DNA of 64,000 bases from an uncultured Dorea sp. (GCA_910586965.1 CAJUMF010000007.1:56067-120066); one strand, 5' to 3'; positions 1 through 8,535 are shown, counted from the first letter of the stretch. Notes: a model not told the origin generated them from the letters alone. Translations and numbers: made by a program.

Positions 1-1
1 G

Positions 2-1198
2 GACAGTGAAAAAACTTCCTCTTCTTCTGCCGATGACATACAGGTGGATGTGAACGGGACAGCATATATTCTGACGGATAAATTCCCGGAGGGAGATATT
101 CCGAATGGCTATGAGCGCACCACCGTATCCTTAGACGGCCAGGACCGTCAGATGGTCATGAATGCAAACAGCGGTGTGACTTTAGGATATCTGCTTGACG
201 GCGATAACGGAAGCTTCTATCTGTTCAATGCTGAGAATGCTACATTTTCTCCATATGAAGAGTTGGTAATCTCTGATAAGACTTCTATCATACTTCTCAG
301 TGATACGTCTGCGGTCAGTCTGCCCTCAGATTATAAAGAGGCTGAATTAACGTTGGACGAGAAGACGTTCCCGGTATGGCAGAAGTCTGGAGAGGAAGGG
401 TATTATGTGCTCTATGCCATGAACAGCAACGGGGAGAATGATTACTATCGATATGATGCAGAAGAGAATACTTATCAGAGATTTGAACCGGAGAGCGGGG
501 AGCCGGAGAAAGAGAAGACTTCCGGGCTGCTTGGAAAGGTAGAGAGGTTTATAGAGAAGAATATACAGAAGATTGTCCTCTTTGGGGGGCTCGGGCTGAT
601 TGTGATCATCATCCTTATTGTTACGCTGGGAATCAAGTTGTTTAACCGCAATGCGGAGCTGGATGAACTTTATGAGGAGTATGGGCTTAACGATGAAGAA
701 CCGCAGCAGGTGAAGGGGAAAGATAAGAAAAAAGAAAAAGAAAAGAAACCGGGAAAGCTCCTTCGGGGCGGAAAAAAGGACGACTATAATGAAGAAGATG
801 ATTTTGATGAGGATTTTTCCACTGTAGATATGGGCTTTACCGAAGATATGGGATTTACTGAAGACATGGGCTTCACCGCAGATATGGGCTTTACCGAGGA
901 TTTGAGCTTTGAGGAAGAGGATTTCCAGACGGCGGAGATGGATTATGCAGGCAAGGGCTTTGATACAGAAGAACTTGATTTTGACGAAAGTGATTTTGCT
1001 ACGGCGCAGATGGATTATGACAGTGGTGATTTATTGGACGATGTTGATACAGACGAGTTTGTTGTATATGGAGGTCAGAGCCGCACAGAGGAGCTGACAA
1101 TCGATGATCTGGATGAGTTATTGAGTGATAGCCCGAAAAAGAAGGAAAGTCCTGATCTGGATGATACTTTCAAGGTTGATTTTATTGATTTGGATTAG
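2..1198 (+). CDS. Partial single-pass membrane protein with acidic repeat tail
   Basis: The reading frame is open from base 2, so the gene begins upstream of the window; the first internal start-like codon (GTG at 44) is not taken as the true start. About 190 visible residues precede one strong transmembrane segment encoded at about 572-640. They include two similar beta-rich stretches with recurring tyrosines and acidic residues. After the membrane segment comes a Lys-rich stretch (about 710-780) and then a very acidic tail carrying four copies of a DMGFTE hexapeptide and two related EMDY/QMDY copies. No enzyme motif is visible and I do not recognise the family. Topology (large outside domain, acidic inside tail) is inferred from the basic residues after the helix. 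An intrinsic terminator follows 9 bases after the stop. Confidence 0.75.
   Translation, partial: DSEKTSSSSADDIQVDVNGTAYILTDKFPEGDIPNGYERTTVSLDGQDRQMVMNANSGVTLGYLLDGDNGSFYLFNAENATFSPYEELVISDKTSIILLSDTSAVSLPSDYKEAELTLDEKTFPVWQKSGEEGYYVLYAMNSNGENDYYRYDAEENTYQRFEPESGEPEKEKTSGLLGKVERFIEKNIQKIVLFGGLGLIVIIILIVTLGIKLFNRNAELDELYEEYGLNDEEPQQVKGKDKKKEKEKKPGKLLRGGKKDDYNEEDDFDEDFSTVDMGFTEDMGFTEDMGFTADMGFTEDLSFEEEDFQTAEMDYAGKGFDTEELDFDESDFATAQMDYDSGDLLDDVDTDEFVVYGGQSRTEELTIDDLDELLSDSPKKKESPDLDDTFKVDFIDLD
827..898 (+). repeat. Four in-frame 18-bp tandem repeats
   Basis: Four consecutive 18-bp units encode the hexapeptide DMGFT(E/A). The units differ mostly at synonymous third positions, so the peptide repeat is better conserved than the DNA repeat. 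This suggests selection on the protein rather than recent slippage. Confidence 0.85.
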
Positions 1199-1207
1199 GG
1201 TTATGAA

Positions 1208-1234
1208 CCCCTGCAGCAGATGCAGGGGTTTGTT
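1208..1234 (+). terminator. Intrinsic terminator
   Basis: An 8-bp perfect stem CCCCTGCA/TGCAGGGG with a 5-base loop is followed by TTTGTT. It sits just after the stop of the upstream membrane protein and before the YdcF-like gene. Confidence 0.8.
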
Positions 1235-1276
1235 AATACGCGGATATTGCGTAGGATGTACATAAGGAGGAACGAT

Positions 1277-1870
1277 ATGAGAAAAAGAAATGTGAGTGCC
1301 GTTGTGGGAGGAATCGCAGGGATGGCGTTGTGTCATATACTGGTTTTCCGGACAGTGTTTGAGCGGCCTTCTATCATATGGAGGAAAAAGAAATATGACT
1401 GTGCGCTTGTCTGCGGGTGCCCTGCGAACTTGAACGGCAGTCCTTCGGTGCTTATGAGAACACGTGTAGAAAAGGCTGTTGAGCTGTGGCGCAAAGGAAA
1501 AGTCGGAAAGCTTTTTTTTGCCGGCGGGCATGTGAAAAATCCCCATATTGAGTCCGAGGTTATGAAAGAGTATGCGATATCACTGGGAGTTCCAAAAGAA
1601 CAGATCATCACGGAGACACAGTCGGTGAGTACCTATCACAATATGCTGCATTCGAAGGATATCATGGAAGACCATGGGCTTAAAAGCTGCGTGGTGGTCA
1701 CTAACGGGTGGCATCTGCGCAAGGCGAACCATTACGCGAAAAAATTCGGACTGGATTATGTAATGTGTGCGGCCGCCGAGCCTTATAACGCAACTTTCAT
1801 ACGCACACTTTGGAGATATATCAGCATCAATCTCCATATGTACTTTAATTTTTACAGAGGCTTATACTAA
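1277..1870 (+). CDS. YdcF/DUF218 family protein
   Basis: This 197-residue protein has an N-terminal hydrophobic segment (about residues 8-26) followed by a DUF218 (YdcF/SanA-like) domain. The family pattern is visible: a hydrophobic strand ending in a Gly-rich turn (LVCGCP), the RTRVEKAVEL helix, FFAGGH, then an ES-VM helix and GVP..QI..E..S..TY.N. DUF218 proteins include SanA and ElyC, linked to envelope integrity; the biochemical reaction is not settled. The ATG at 1277 is chosen because AAGGAGG lies 7 bases upstream; a longer frame from 1220 starts inside the terminator hairpin. Followed by a promoter for prmA, so it is probably monocistronic. Confidence 0.85.
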   Translation: MRKRNVSAVVGGIAGMALCHILVFRTVFERPSIIWRKKKYDCALVCGCPANLNGSPSVLMRTRVEKAVELWRKGKVGKLFFAGGHVKNPHIESEVMKEYAISLGVPKEQIITETQSVSTYHNMLHSKDIMEDHGLKSCVVVTNGWHLRKANHYAKKFGLDYVMCAAAEPYNATFIRTLWRYISINLHMYFNFYRGLY

Positions 1871-1877
1871 GATTACA

Positions 1878-1906
1878 TTTACATTCTCGGTTTTGGATGT
1901 TAAAAT
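1878..1906 (+). promoter_or_regulatory. Sigma-A promoter for prmA operon
   Basis: TTTACA (1878-1883), 17-base spacer, TAAAAT (1901-1906), located 48 bases before the prmA start. The match and spacing are near consensus. Confidence 0.65.
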
Positions 1907-1953
1907 ATGCAGTATATTTGAGTTGAAACTTTTTAGAGAGGGATTTGTTAAGT

Positions 1954-2907
1954 ATGAAGTGGAAACAATTTCGGTTGAAGACTACGACAGAGGCAGAGGA
2001 TATGGTAAGCAGTATGCTGGCGGAGCTTGGGATTGAAGGGGTGCAGATTGAGGATCAGATCCCCTTGACAGCCGAGGAGCAGGAGCAGATGTTTGTAGAT
2101 ATCCTTCCGGATACTCTGGAAGATGACGGGACGGCTTATCTGACATTTTACCTGGATATGAAAGAAGATGCAGGGAATGTCCTTGACAGTATACGCAGGG
2201 AACTGGAGGAGATGCGGGAATATCTTGATGTGGGAGAATGTGTCATTGAAGAATCAGAGACAGAAGATGTGGATTGGGTGAATAATTGGAAGAAGTATTT
2301 CCATCAGTTTTATATCGACGATATCCTCATTATTCCTTCCTGGGAGCAAGTGAGGGAGGAAGATGCGGGGAAGCTTGTGATCCATATCGATCCCGGGACT
2401 GCTTTTGGAACGGGAATGCATGAGACGACACAGTTATGTATCCGGGCATTGAAACGTTATGTGAAGCAGGGGGATACCGTGCTGGATGTAGGCTGCGGCA
2501 GCGGTATCCTTGGAATGCTGGCATTGAAATTCGGGGCAGGATATGCCGTTGGAACAGATCTTGATCCTTGTGCCATTGCAGCGACCCATGAGAATATGGA
2601 GGTAAATGGAATCATAAAAGATAAGTACGAGGTAATGATCGGCAATATCATCGATGATAAAAATGTGCAGGAACAGGCGGGGGCTGAGAGGTATGATATC
2701 GTTCTTGCCAATATCCTGGCAGATGTGCTTGTACCGCTGACACTGGTTGTCCTTGCACATATGAAACAAGGGGCGGTCTTTATTACCAGCGGAATTATTG
2801 ATGATAAAGAGCAGACAGTTGTAGAGGCAATGAGAGCTTCTGGACTTAAGGTGCTTGAAGTCAATCATCAGGGCGAGTGGGTTTCAGTAGTGGCGAAGAA
2901 GAATTGA
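1954..2907 (+). CDS. prmA: Ribosomal protein L11 methyltransferase
   Basis: PrmA trimethylates amino groups of ribosomal protein L11 using S-adenosylmethionine. The 317-residue protein has the N-terminal substrate-recognition domain (starting MKWKQFRLKT), the PrmA signature DPGTAFGTGMHETT at about residue 146, and SAM motif I DVGCGSG at about 178. A later NILADV matches the methyltransferase N-P/I-L motif as it is usually found in PrmA. ATG 1954 is preferred over TTG 1945 because AGAGAGGG lies just upstream and the family begins MKW. It heads a tight run: rsmE follows 11 bases later. Pairing with rsmE is a common Firmicutes arrangement. Confidence 0.95.
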   Translation: MKWKQFRLKTTTEAEDMVSSMLAELGIEGVQIEDQIPLTAEEQEQMFVDILPDTLEDDGTAYLTFYLDMKEDAGNVLDSIRRELEEMREYLDVGECVIEESETEDVDWVNNWKKYFHQFYIDDILIIPSWEQVREEDAGKLVIHIDPGTAFGTGMHETTQLCIRALKRYVKQGDTVLDVGCGSGILGMLALKFGAGYAVGTDLDPCAIAATHENMEVNGIIKDKYEVMIGNIIDDKNVQEQAGAERYDIVLANILADVLVPLTLVVLAHMKQGAVFITSGIIDDKEQTVVEAMRASGLKVLEVNHQGEWVSVVAKKN

Positions 2908-2918
2908 GGAGTGTACTT

Positions 2919-3656
2919 ATGCAGCATTTTTTTGTGCCGCCTTCTCAGGTGGGGGAGACGGAGATTATCATCCAAGGTTCAGATGTGAATCATATGAAAA
3001 ATGTTCTTCGGATGCGTGCGGGGGAGGAGCTGTCTGTCTGTGACGGCAATAACTGCCGGTATCTGTGCCGCGTAAAGGAATACACAGAGGATACAGCAGT
3101 GCTGGCAATTACAGAAAGACAGGAGAACGATACAGAACTTTCTTCGAAAATCTATTTGTTTCAAGGACTCCCGAAGCAGGACAAGATGGAGTGGATCGTT
3201 CAGAAGGCTGTGGAACTTGGAGCGTACAAAGTGATCCCGGTTGTTACAAAGAGGTGTGTGGTCAGACTGGATGAAAAGAAAGCGCAGAAGAAAACAGAAC
3301 GATGGCAGGAGATTTCCAAGAGTGCGGCAAAACAGTCAGGACGGGGGCTGGTGCCGGAAGTGACAAAAGTGTTATCGTGGAGAGAAGCCCTGTCTGCGGC
3401 CAAGGCTCTTGACGTGCTGCTCATTCCCTATGAGCTTGCAGAAGGTATGTCTGAGACAAAAGAGATACTGGCATCTCTGAAGCCCGGACAGTCTATCGGT
3501 GTTTTGATCGGACCGGAGGGCGGATTTGAAAAAGCCGAGGTTATAGAGGCTATGGAGGCAGGAGCAAAGGCTGTTACCCTGGGCAGGAGGATTCTGCGCA
3601 CGGAGACGGCAGGAATTGCAACATTATCTGTGTTAATGTTCCAATTAGAGGAATAG
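2919..3656 (+). CDS. rsmE: 16S rRNA m3U1498 methyltransferase
   Basis: RsmE is a SPOUT-family dimeric methyltransferase modifying U1498 of 16S rRNA. The 245-residue protein has the N-terminal PUA-like domain (starting MQHFFVPP and containing HMKNVLRMRAGEEL), the middle KQDKMEWIVQKAVELG helix with VVTKRCVV, and the C-terminal knot residues IGPEGGFEKAE and LGRRILRTETA. The ATG at 2919 follows GAGGAGTG; a longer in-frame extension would overlap prmA. Length is normal for the family. It lies in the same operon as prmA and is followed by the cysteine desulfurase after 44 bases. Confidence 0.95.
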   Translation: MQHFFVPPSQVGETEIIIQGSDVNHMKNVLRMRAGEELSVCDGNNCRYLCRVKEYTEDTAVLAITERQENDTELSSKIYLFQGLPKQDKMEWIVQKAVELGAYKVIPVVTKRCVVRLDEKKAQKKTERWQEISKSAAKQSGRGLVPEVTKVLSWREALSAAKALDVLLIPYELAEGMSETKEILASLKPGQSIGVLIGPEGGFEKAEVIEAMEAGAKAVTLGRRILRTETAGIATLSVLMFQLEE

Positions 3657-3700
3657 CCACATATTCTATGATTAAGAAAATAAAAATAGGAAGTGGACAT

Positions 3701-4858
3701 ATGAGAGAAATTTATCTGGACAATTCTGCAACGACATGCGCATATGAATGTGTTGGGGATCTTGTTCGCAAGGTGATGTGCGAAGATTATGGGAATCCCT
3801 CTTCTATGCATAGGAAGGGCGTGGAGGGCGAAAGGTATATAAAAGAAGCGAAAGAAATACTGGCAAAGCTCTGGAAGGTGCAGGAAAAAGAGATTGTTTT
3901 TACATCCGGCGGGACAGAAAGTGACAATCTGGCGCTGATTGGTGCTGCGAGAGCTAATCGCAGGGCAGGCAATCACTTGATCACTTCGGCGATTGAACAT
4001 CCGGCGATCATTAATACAATGAGATACTTGGAGGAAGAGGGATTCCGTGTCACCTTTCTCCCAGTAGACCGTTATGGCAGAATCCGGCTGGACGCATTGA
4101 AAAATGCACTGTGCAAAGACACGATCCTTGTATCTGTCATGTATGTGAACAACGAGGTGGGGTCTGTGCAGCCGATCCAGGAGGCTGCCGGGATTGTAAA
4201 AGCTTATAACAAAAATATCCTGTTCCATGTGGATGCGGTACAGGGATTTGGAAAGTACCGTATTTATCCCAAACGCCTGAAGGTGGATATGTGTTCTGTC
4301 AGCGGGCATAAGATACATGGACCGAAGGGGATCGGTGCCCTTTATATCGACAGCAATGTGAAGATCAAGCCGATCGTATTCGGCGGGGAACAGCAGAAAA
4401 ATATCCGTTCCGGCACGGAAAATGTGCCTGGAATTGCTGGGCTGGGGCTTGCCGCAAAGACCATCTATGAAAATCTGGATGAAAAGGTGGCTGCAATGCG
4501 GGCATTGAAGGAACATTTTATTGAGGGTGTGACCCAGATTGAAAATACAAAGATCCACGGGATGTATGATGAGACATCCGCGCCGCATATCATCAGTGTG
4601 GGTTTTGCCGGGATTCGAAGCGAGGTGCTTCTTCACGCGCTGGAAGAAAGAGGGATCTATGTATCATCGGGATCGGCATGTTCCTCCAATCATCCCCAAG
4701 TGAGCGGTGTGCTGAAAGGCATCGGTGCGAGTCAGGAATATTTGGATGCGACGCTCAGATTCAGCATGTCCGAGTTCACGACCCGGGAGGAGATTGATTA
4801 TACATTGGAAACGTTAAAGGAGATTGTACCGGTGCTCAGAAGATATACAAGACATTAG
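3701..4858 (+). CDS. Cysteine desulfurase, class V aminotransferase fold (NifS/IscS type)
   Basis: This PLP enzyme removes sulfur from cysteine as an enzyme-bound persulfide. The 385-residue protein shows YLDNSATT at the N-terminus, the PLP-binding lysine in SGHKIHGPKG (Lys204), and the persulfide cysteine in SGSACSSN (Cys327). It ends 12 bases before thiI, which in Firmicutes often carries a dedicated desulfurase (NifZ in Bacillus) to charge ThiI. That context suggests 4-thiouridine synthesis as its main job, although general Fe-S supply cannot be excluded. The ATG at 3701 follows AGGAAGTGG; an upstream in-frame ATG at 3668 has no good ribosome site. Confidence 0.92.
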   Translation: MREIYLDNSATTCAYECVGDLVRKVMCEDYGNPSSMHRKGVEGERYIKEAKEILAKLWKVQEKEIVFTSGGTESDNLALIGAARANRRAGNHLITSAIEHPAIINTMRYLEEEGFRVTFLPVDRYGRIRLDALKNALCKDTILVSVMYVNNEVGSVQPIQEAAGIVKAYNKNILFHVDAVQGFGKYRIYPKRLKVDMCSVSGHKIHGPKGIGALYIDSNVKIKPIVFGGEQQKNIRSGTENVPGIAGLGLAAKTIYENLDEKVAAMRALKEHFIEGVTQIENTKIHGMYDETSAPHIISVGFAGIRSEVLLHALEERGIYVSSGSACSSNHPQVSGVLKGIGASQEYLDATLRFSMSEFTTREEIDYTLETLKEIVPVLRRYTRH

Positions 4859-4870
4859 AGGAGAGAGAAA

Positions 4871-6052
4871 ATGATTTTTCACACATTTTTATTAAAATAC
4901 GGAGAGATTGGGATCAAGGGAAAGAACAGATATCTTTTCGAGGATGCGCTGGTGCGTCAAGTGCGCTTTGCGCTGAGAGAAACGGACGGTGAGTTTACGG
5001 TCTATAAAAAACAGGCAAGAATCTATGTGGACTGTGACGGAGCGTATGATTACGAAGAGGTGACCGAGAAGCTTAGGAAGGTGTTTGGGCTGGTGGGGAT
5101 CTGTCCGGTTGTCAGACTGGAAGACAAAGGCTTTGAAGAGCTGAAAAAAGAAGTTGTATCCTATATGGATGAGATGTACGAAGACAAAAATATTACATTC
5201 AAAGTGGAGTCCAGGCGTTCAAGAAAGACGTATCCGAAAAATTCCATGGAGATCAGCCGGGATCTTGGGGAAGCGATTCTGGAAGCATTCCCGGAGATCC
5301 GTGTGGACGTCCATCGTCCGGATGTGACAGTTCATATTGAAGTGCGGGATGAGGTGTATGTATATTCCCGTATTATCCCGGGAGCCGGGGGGATGCCGGT
5401 AGGTACGAACGGAAAGGCCATGCTCCTTTTGTCCGGAGGGATAGACAGCCCGGTGGCAGGATATATGATATCCAAACGCGGGGTGGGAATTGAGGCAACT
5501 TACTTCCACGCTCCGCCGTATACCAGTGAGCGTGCGAAGCAAAAGGTTATGGATCTTGCAAAGAAAGTGGCGGAATATGCAGGTCCTGTTAAGCTCCATG
5601 TAGTGAATTTTACAGACATTCAGCTCTATATCTATGACCGGTGTCCACATGATGAGCTGACAATTATTATGCGCCGTTATATGATGAAGATCGCGGAACA
5701 TTTTGCGAGGAAGGATGGGTGCCTTGGCCTTATCACGGGAGAGAGTATCGGACAGGTGGCCAGCCAGACGATGCAGAGTCTTGCGGCGACCAATGATGTG
5801 TGCACGCTTCCGGTCTATCGTCCGCTTATTGGATTTGATAAACAGGAGATCGTGAATGTGGCGGAAAAGATAGATACCTACGAGACGTCTATCCAGCCCT
5901 TTGAGGATTGCTGTACAATTTTTGTGGCAAAGCATCCTGTGACGAAGCCGAATATCGACGTGATCCGGCGTTCGGAGGAACGGCTGAACGAGAAGATTGA
6001 CGAACTTTTCGAGGAGGCGGTTCGCACCGTGGAGATTATTGAGATAAAATAA
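4871..6052 (+). CDS. thiI: tRNA 4-thiouridine synthase ThiI, short form
   Basis: ThiI adenylates and thiolates U8 of tRNA and can also feed thiazole synthesis. The 393-residue protein has the N-terminal ferredoxin-like/THUMP region, then the PP-loop ATPase motif SGGIDS at residues 188-193, and a GESIGQVASQT segment typical of ThiI. It lacks the C-terminal rhodanese domain of the Escherichia coli enzyme, the form seen in Bacillus where sulfur comes directly from a partner desulfurase. The upstream neighbour is such a desulfurase. The start follows GAGGAGAGAG. A strong hairpin terminator begins just after the stop. Confidence 0.95.
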   Translation: MIFHTFLLKYGEIGIKGKNRYLFEDALVRQVRFALRETDGEFTVYKKQARIYVDCDGAYDYEEVTEKLRKVFGLVGICPVVRLEDKGFEELKKEVVSYMDEMYEDKNITFKVESRRSRKTYPKNSMEISRDLGEAILEAFPEIRVDVHRPDVTVHIEVRDEVYVYSRIIPGAGGMPVGTNGKAMLLLSGGIDSPVAGYMISKRGVGIEATYFHAPPYTSERAKQKVMDLAKKVAEYAGPVKLHVVNFTDIQLYIYDRCPHDELTIIMRRYMMKIAEHFARKDGCLGLITGESIGQVASQTMQSLAATNDVCTLPVYRPLIGFDKQEIVNVAEKIDTYETSIQPFEDCCTIFVAKHPVTKPNIDVIRRSEERLNEKIDELFEEAVRTVEIIEIK

Positions 6053-6059
6053 CTGGAAT

Positions 6060-6096
6060 AAAAAAGTCAGACCCGCCTTAAGGGTCTGACTGATTT
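6060..6096. terminator. Convergent (bidirectional) intrinsic terminator
   Basis: A perfect 9-bp stem GTCAGACCC/GGGTCTGAC (6066-6074 with 6082-6090) has a run of A on its left and a T-rich stretch on its right. It lies between the converging thiI and HPr-like genes, so it can serve both strands. Confidence 0.8.
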
Positions 6097-6121
6097 CGTA
6101 AAGACTAGATCCGTATGAGGA

Positions 6122-6355
6122 TTATACAATGTATGGTTTTAATATGCCGAGGATACTGTCGATGTCTGATTCATTGGCATGGATGTTCAAGTCAATAGGT
6201 TTGGACAGGTCCAAGCTGAAAATACCCATGATAGATTTGGCATCGATGACATATCTTCCGGATACAAGGTCAAAATCATTGTCAAATTTTGTGATCTCGT
6301 TTACGAAAGATTTCACTTTATTGATAGAGTTTAAAGAAATTTGTATAGTTTTCAT
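6122..6355 (-). CDS. HPr-like protein lacking the phosphorylatable histidine
   Basis: This 77-residue protein matches the HPr (PtsH) fold in length and in its central motif AKSIMGIFSL (Ser41, equivalent to HPr Ser46) followed by a D(L/I)-type strand and a C-terminal helix. Canonical HPr carries the active-site His in a GLHARPA loop near residue 15; here the equivalent segment reads ISLNSINKV and has no histidine. It therefore cannot be a normal phosphocarrier. Similar degenerate HPr-like proteins occur in Clostridia and their role is unclear. The start is set by AAGGAGGT upstream on the minus strand. It is transcribed toward thiI, away from mtaB. Confidence 0.82.
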   Translation of the reverse strand: MKTIQISLNSINKVKSFVNEITKFDNDFDLVSGRYVIDAKSIMGIFSLDLSKPIDLNIHANESDIDSILGILKPYIV

Positions 6356-6474
6356 AAAATACCTCCTTGTTATGATGGCAGAGTAAATGGTAATTTCTCT
6401 CTGCACTTATCATCTTATAGGCACATATTGGAAAAGTCAAGAAAATGTTTAAAAATACCAGAAAGGGATTATCT

Positions 6475-7770
6475 ATGAAAAAAGTGGCGTTTCACAACCT
6501 GGGGTGTAAAGTGAATGCTTACGAGATTGAAGCTATGCAGCAGCTTTTAGCGGAAAATGGATACATGGTCGTGCCATTTGACGAGAAAGCCGACATCTAT
6601 ATCATAAATACATGTACGGTGACGAATATGGCTGACCGCAAGTCAAGGCAGATGCTTCATCGGGCAAGAAAGAAGAACCCGGATGCGGTTATCGTTGCAG
6701 CAGGCTGCTATGTGCAGGAGAAAGGCGATCAGGCGGATGAATGCATCGATATTATAGTCGGGAATAACAGAAAGAAGGATATTGCGGCAATTCTCAGCCA
6801 GTACGAGAGAGAAAATAAAGGAGAGGTTTTTGATGCGCGTCTCGATATCGGCCATACCAAAGAGTATGAAGAGCTCAGCCTGGCGCACACTGCCGGGCAC
6901 ACGAGAGCCTACATCAAGATACAGGACGGGTGCGATCAGTTCTGTTCTTACTGCATCATTCCTTTTGCAAGAGGGAGGATCCGCAGCAGAAGCAAGGAAA
7001 ATGTTATGAGTGAGGTGAGACGGCTGGCGGAAAACGGATATAAGGAAGTGGTGTTGACGGGGATCCATCTAAGCTCGTACGGCATGGATCTTGGGGGAGA
7101 AAGCAACAGTCTTCTCTCTCTGGTCATGCAGATCCATGAGGTTTCCGGCATCGAGAGAATCCGGCTGGGTTCTTTGGAACCGCGGGTGATCACGGAAGAA
7201 TTTGCAGAGAAGCTGTCGCTCCTTACAAAAGTCTGCCCTCACTTCCACCTTTCCCTGCAGAGCGGATGCGACGCAACGTTACGGCGTATGAACCGCCGAT
7301 ATACATCGGAAGAATATTATGAAAAATGCTGCCTGCTCAGAAAATATTTTAAAAATCCTGCACTTACTACGGATATCATTGTGGGATTTCCGGGGGAGAC
7401 CAAGGAGGAGTTTGAACAGTCGAAAGCATTTGTGGACAAAGTGAATTTCTACGAGACCCATGTGTTTAAATATTCCAGGCGGGAAGGGACGAAGGCGGCG
7501 GACATGGACTTCCAGATTCCTGAGGAGGTAAAGACAAAAAGGAGCAATGAGCTCCTGGAAATGAATGCCAGAAAGAAGAAGGCTTTTGAAAATACACTTA
7601 TAGGAACGGTAAAAGAGGTCCTTATCGAGGAGGAAGAAGTGTGCAATGACGGAATTTATGGGATAGGACATACGAGAGAATATGTTAAAATCAGACAGAA
7701 ATTGGACCGAAAACAGTTGAATCAAATGGTAAATGTAGAAATTGAGAGCCATTTGCAAATAATACATTGA
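6475..7770 (+). CDS. mtaB: tRNA t6A37 methylthiotransferase MtaB
   Basis: MtaB is a radical-SAM enzyme that adds a methylthio group to N6-threonylcarbamoyladenosine-37 of tRNA. The 431-residue protein has the three N-terminal cluster cysteines (Cys11, Cys47 and Cys78 in LGCKVN, NTCTVT and AAGCYV), the radical-SAM CxxxCxxC (Cys153, 157, 160), and a C-terminal TRAM-like segment. The FHNLGCKVNAYE start is characteristic of MtaB rather than MiaB or RimO. ATG 6475 follows AAAGGGA; an earlier in-frame ATG at 6445 lacks a site. It is followed by an independent promoter for the ireB operon. Confidence 0.93.
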   Translation: MKKVAFHNLGCKVNAYEIEAMQQLLAENGYMVVPFDEKADIYIINTCTVTNMADRKSRQMLHRARKKNPDAVIVAAGCYVQEKGDQADECIDIIVGNNRKKDIAAILSQYERENKGEVFDARLDIGHTKEYEELSLAHTAGHTRAYIKIQDGCDQFCSYCIIPFARGRIRSRSKENVMSEVRRLAENGYKEVVLTGIHLSSYGMDLGGESNSLLSLVMQIHEVSGIERIRLGSLEPRVITEEFAEKLSLLTKVCPHFHLSLQSGCDATLRRMNRRYTSEEYYEKCCLLRKYFKNPALTTDIIVGFPGETKEEFEQSKAFVDKVNFYETHVFKYSRREGTKAADMDFQIPEEVKTKRSNELLEMNARKKKAFENTLIGTVKEVLIEEEEVCNDGIYGIGHTREYVKIRQKLDRKQLNQMVNVEIESHLQIIH

Positions 7771-7795
7771 ATTTTGAATGGCTTTGGGTTAGAAT
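7767..7795 (+). promoter_or_regulatory. Sigma-A promoter for the ireB-ruvX operon
   Basis: TTGAAT (7767-7772), 17-base spacer, TAGAAT (7790-7795), 32 bases before the ireB start codon. It overlaps the end of mtaB. Confidence 0.65.
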
Positions 7796-7827
7796 GAAAG
7801 AGAAATATTTTTGAAGGACGTGAGTAT

Positions 7828-8091
7828 ATGAAAGATTTAAGCAGCACACAATTTTTTCAGGTAGAAAGCGGTCCACAAATTCAAGCAAAAGATATCCTTG
7901 AGATTGTGTACAAAGCTCTGAGCGAAAAAGGTTATAATCCGGTGAATCAGATTGTCGGATATATTATGTCAGGAGACCCGACATATATTACAAGTCATAA
8001 CAGTGCAAGAAGCCTGATCATGAAGATGGAGCGGGATGAACTGGTAGAAGAGATGCTTAAGACGTATATTGAGCATAACGGCTGGTTATAA
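7828..8091 (+). CDS. ireB: IreB-family regulatory phosphoprotein (UPF0297)
   Basis: The 87-residue protein is typical in length and sequence for UPF0297/IreB, with the SGDPTYITSHN(S/N)AR core and a final H.GWL. IreB in Enterococcus is a small substrate of the PASTA-domain Ser/Thr kinase IreK and affects cephalosporin resistance; a threonine lies at residue 7 in the N-terminal region phosphorylated there. Kinase and phosphatase genes are not in this window. The stop overlaps the ruvX start by one base (TAATG), so the two are translationally coupled. The site AAGGACGTGAG precedes the start. Confidence 0.9.
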   Translation: MKDLSSTQFFQVESGPQIQAKDILEIVYKALSEKGYNPVNQIVGYIMSGDPTYITSHNSARSLIMKMERDELVEEMLKTYIEHNGWL

Positions 8092-8531
8092 TGTCTATGA
8101 GAATAATGGGACTGGATTATGGTTCGAAGACTGTGGGAGTTGCGATCAGTGACCCTCTGCACATTACAGCGCAGGGAATTGAGACAATTACCCGCAAGAG
8201 TGAGAACAAGCTGCGGAAGACTTGTGCGCGGATAGAAAGCCTGATTGAAGAATATGAAGTGGAGCGTATCGTAGTTGGTTTTCCCAAGCTTTTGAATAAT
8301 GATATCGGGGAACGGGCAAAAAAGGCGATGGAATTCGGTGAGATGCTAAAGAGACGGACCGGTCTTGAGGTCGTGATGTGGGACGAGCGTCTGACTACGG
8401 TAGAAGCAGAGCGGACTTTAATTGAGAATAATGTAAGGCGAGAGAACCGCAAAAAGTTTATTGATAAGATTGCGGCAGTTTTTATATTGCAAGGATATCT
8501 GGATTCGATTTCTATGGATATAGAGGGTTGA
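8091..8531 (+). CDS. ruvX: Putative Holliday junction resolvase / pre-16S rRNA nuclease (YqgF family)
   Basis: The YqgF fold is RNase H-like and family members process pre-16S rRNA; a Holliday-junction role has also been proposed. The 146-residue protein shows the first acidic motif in MGLDYGSKTVGVAISDP, the middle VVGFPKLLNND motif, and the third WDERLTTVEAE motif, with conserved acidic residues in each. Order ireB-ruvX-DUF1292 is a standard Firmicutes cluster. The start overlaps the ireB stop and the next gene begins 4 bases after its stop. Confidence 0.92.
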   Translation: MSMRIMGLDYGSKTVGVAISDPLHITAQGIETITRKSENKLRKTCARIESLIEEYEVERIVVGFPKLLNNDIGERAKKAMEFGEMLKRRTGLEVVMWDERLTTVEAERTLIENNVRRENRKKFIDKIAAVFILQGYLDSISMDIEG

Positions 8532-8535
8532 AAAG

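Noticed and set aside
3428..4636. 402-codon open frame on the minus strand
   Set aside because: It lies antisense to the well-conserved cysteine desulfurase and rsmE end. Its translation is rich in His, Cys and Ile as typical for shadows, with no ribosome site.
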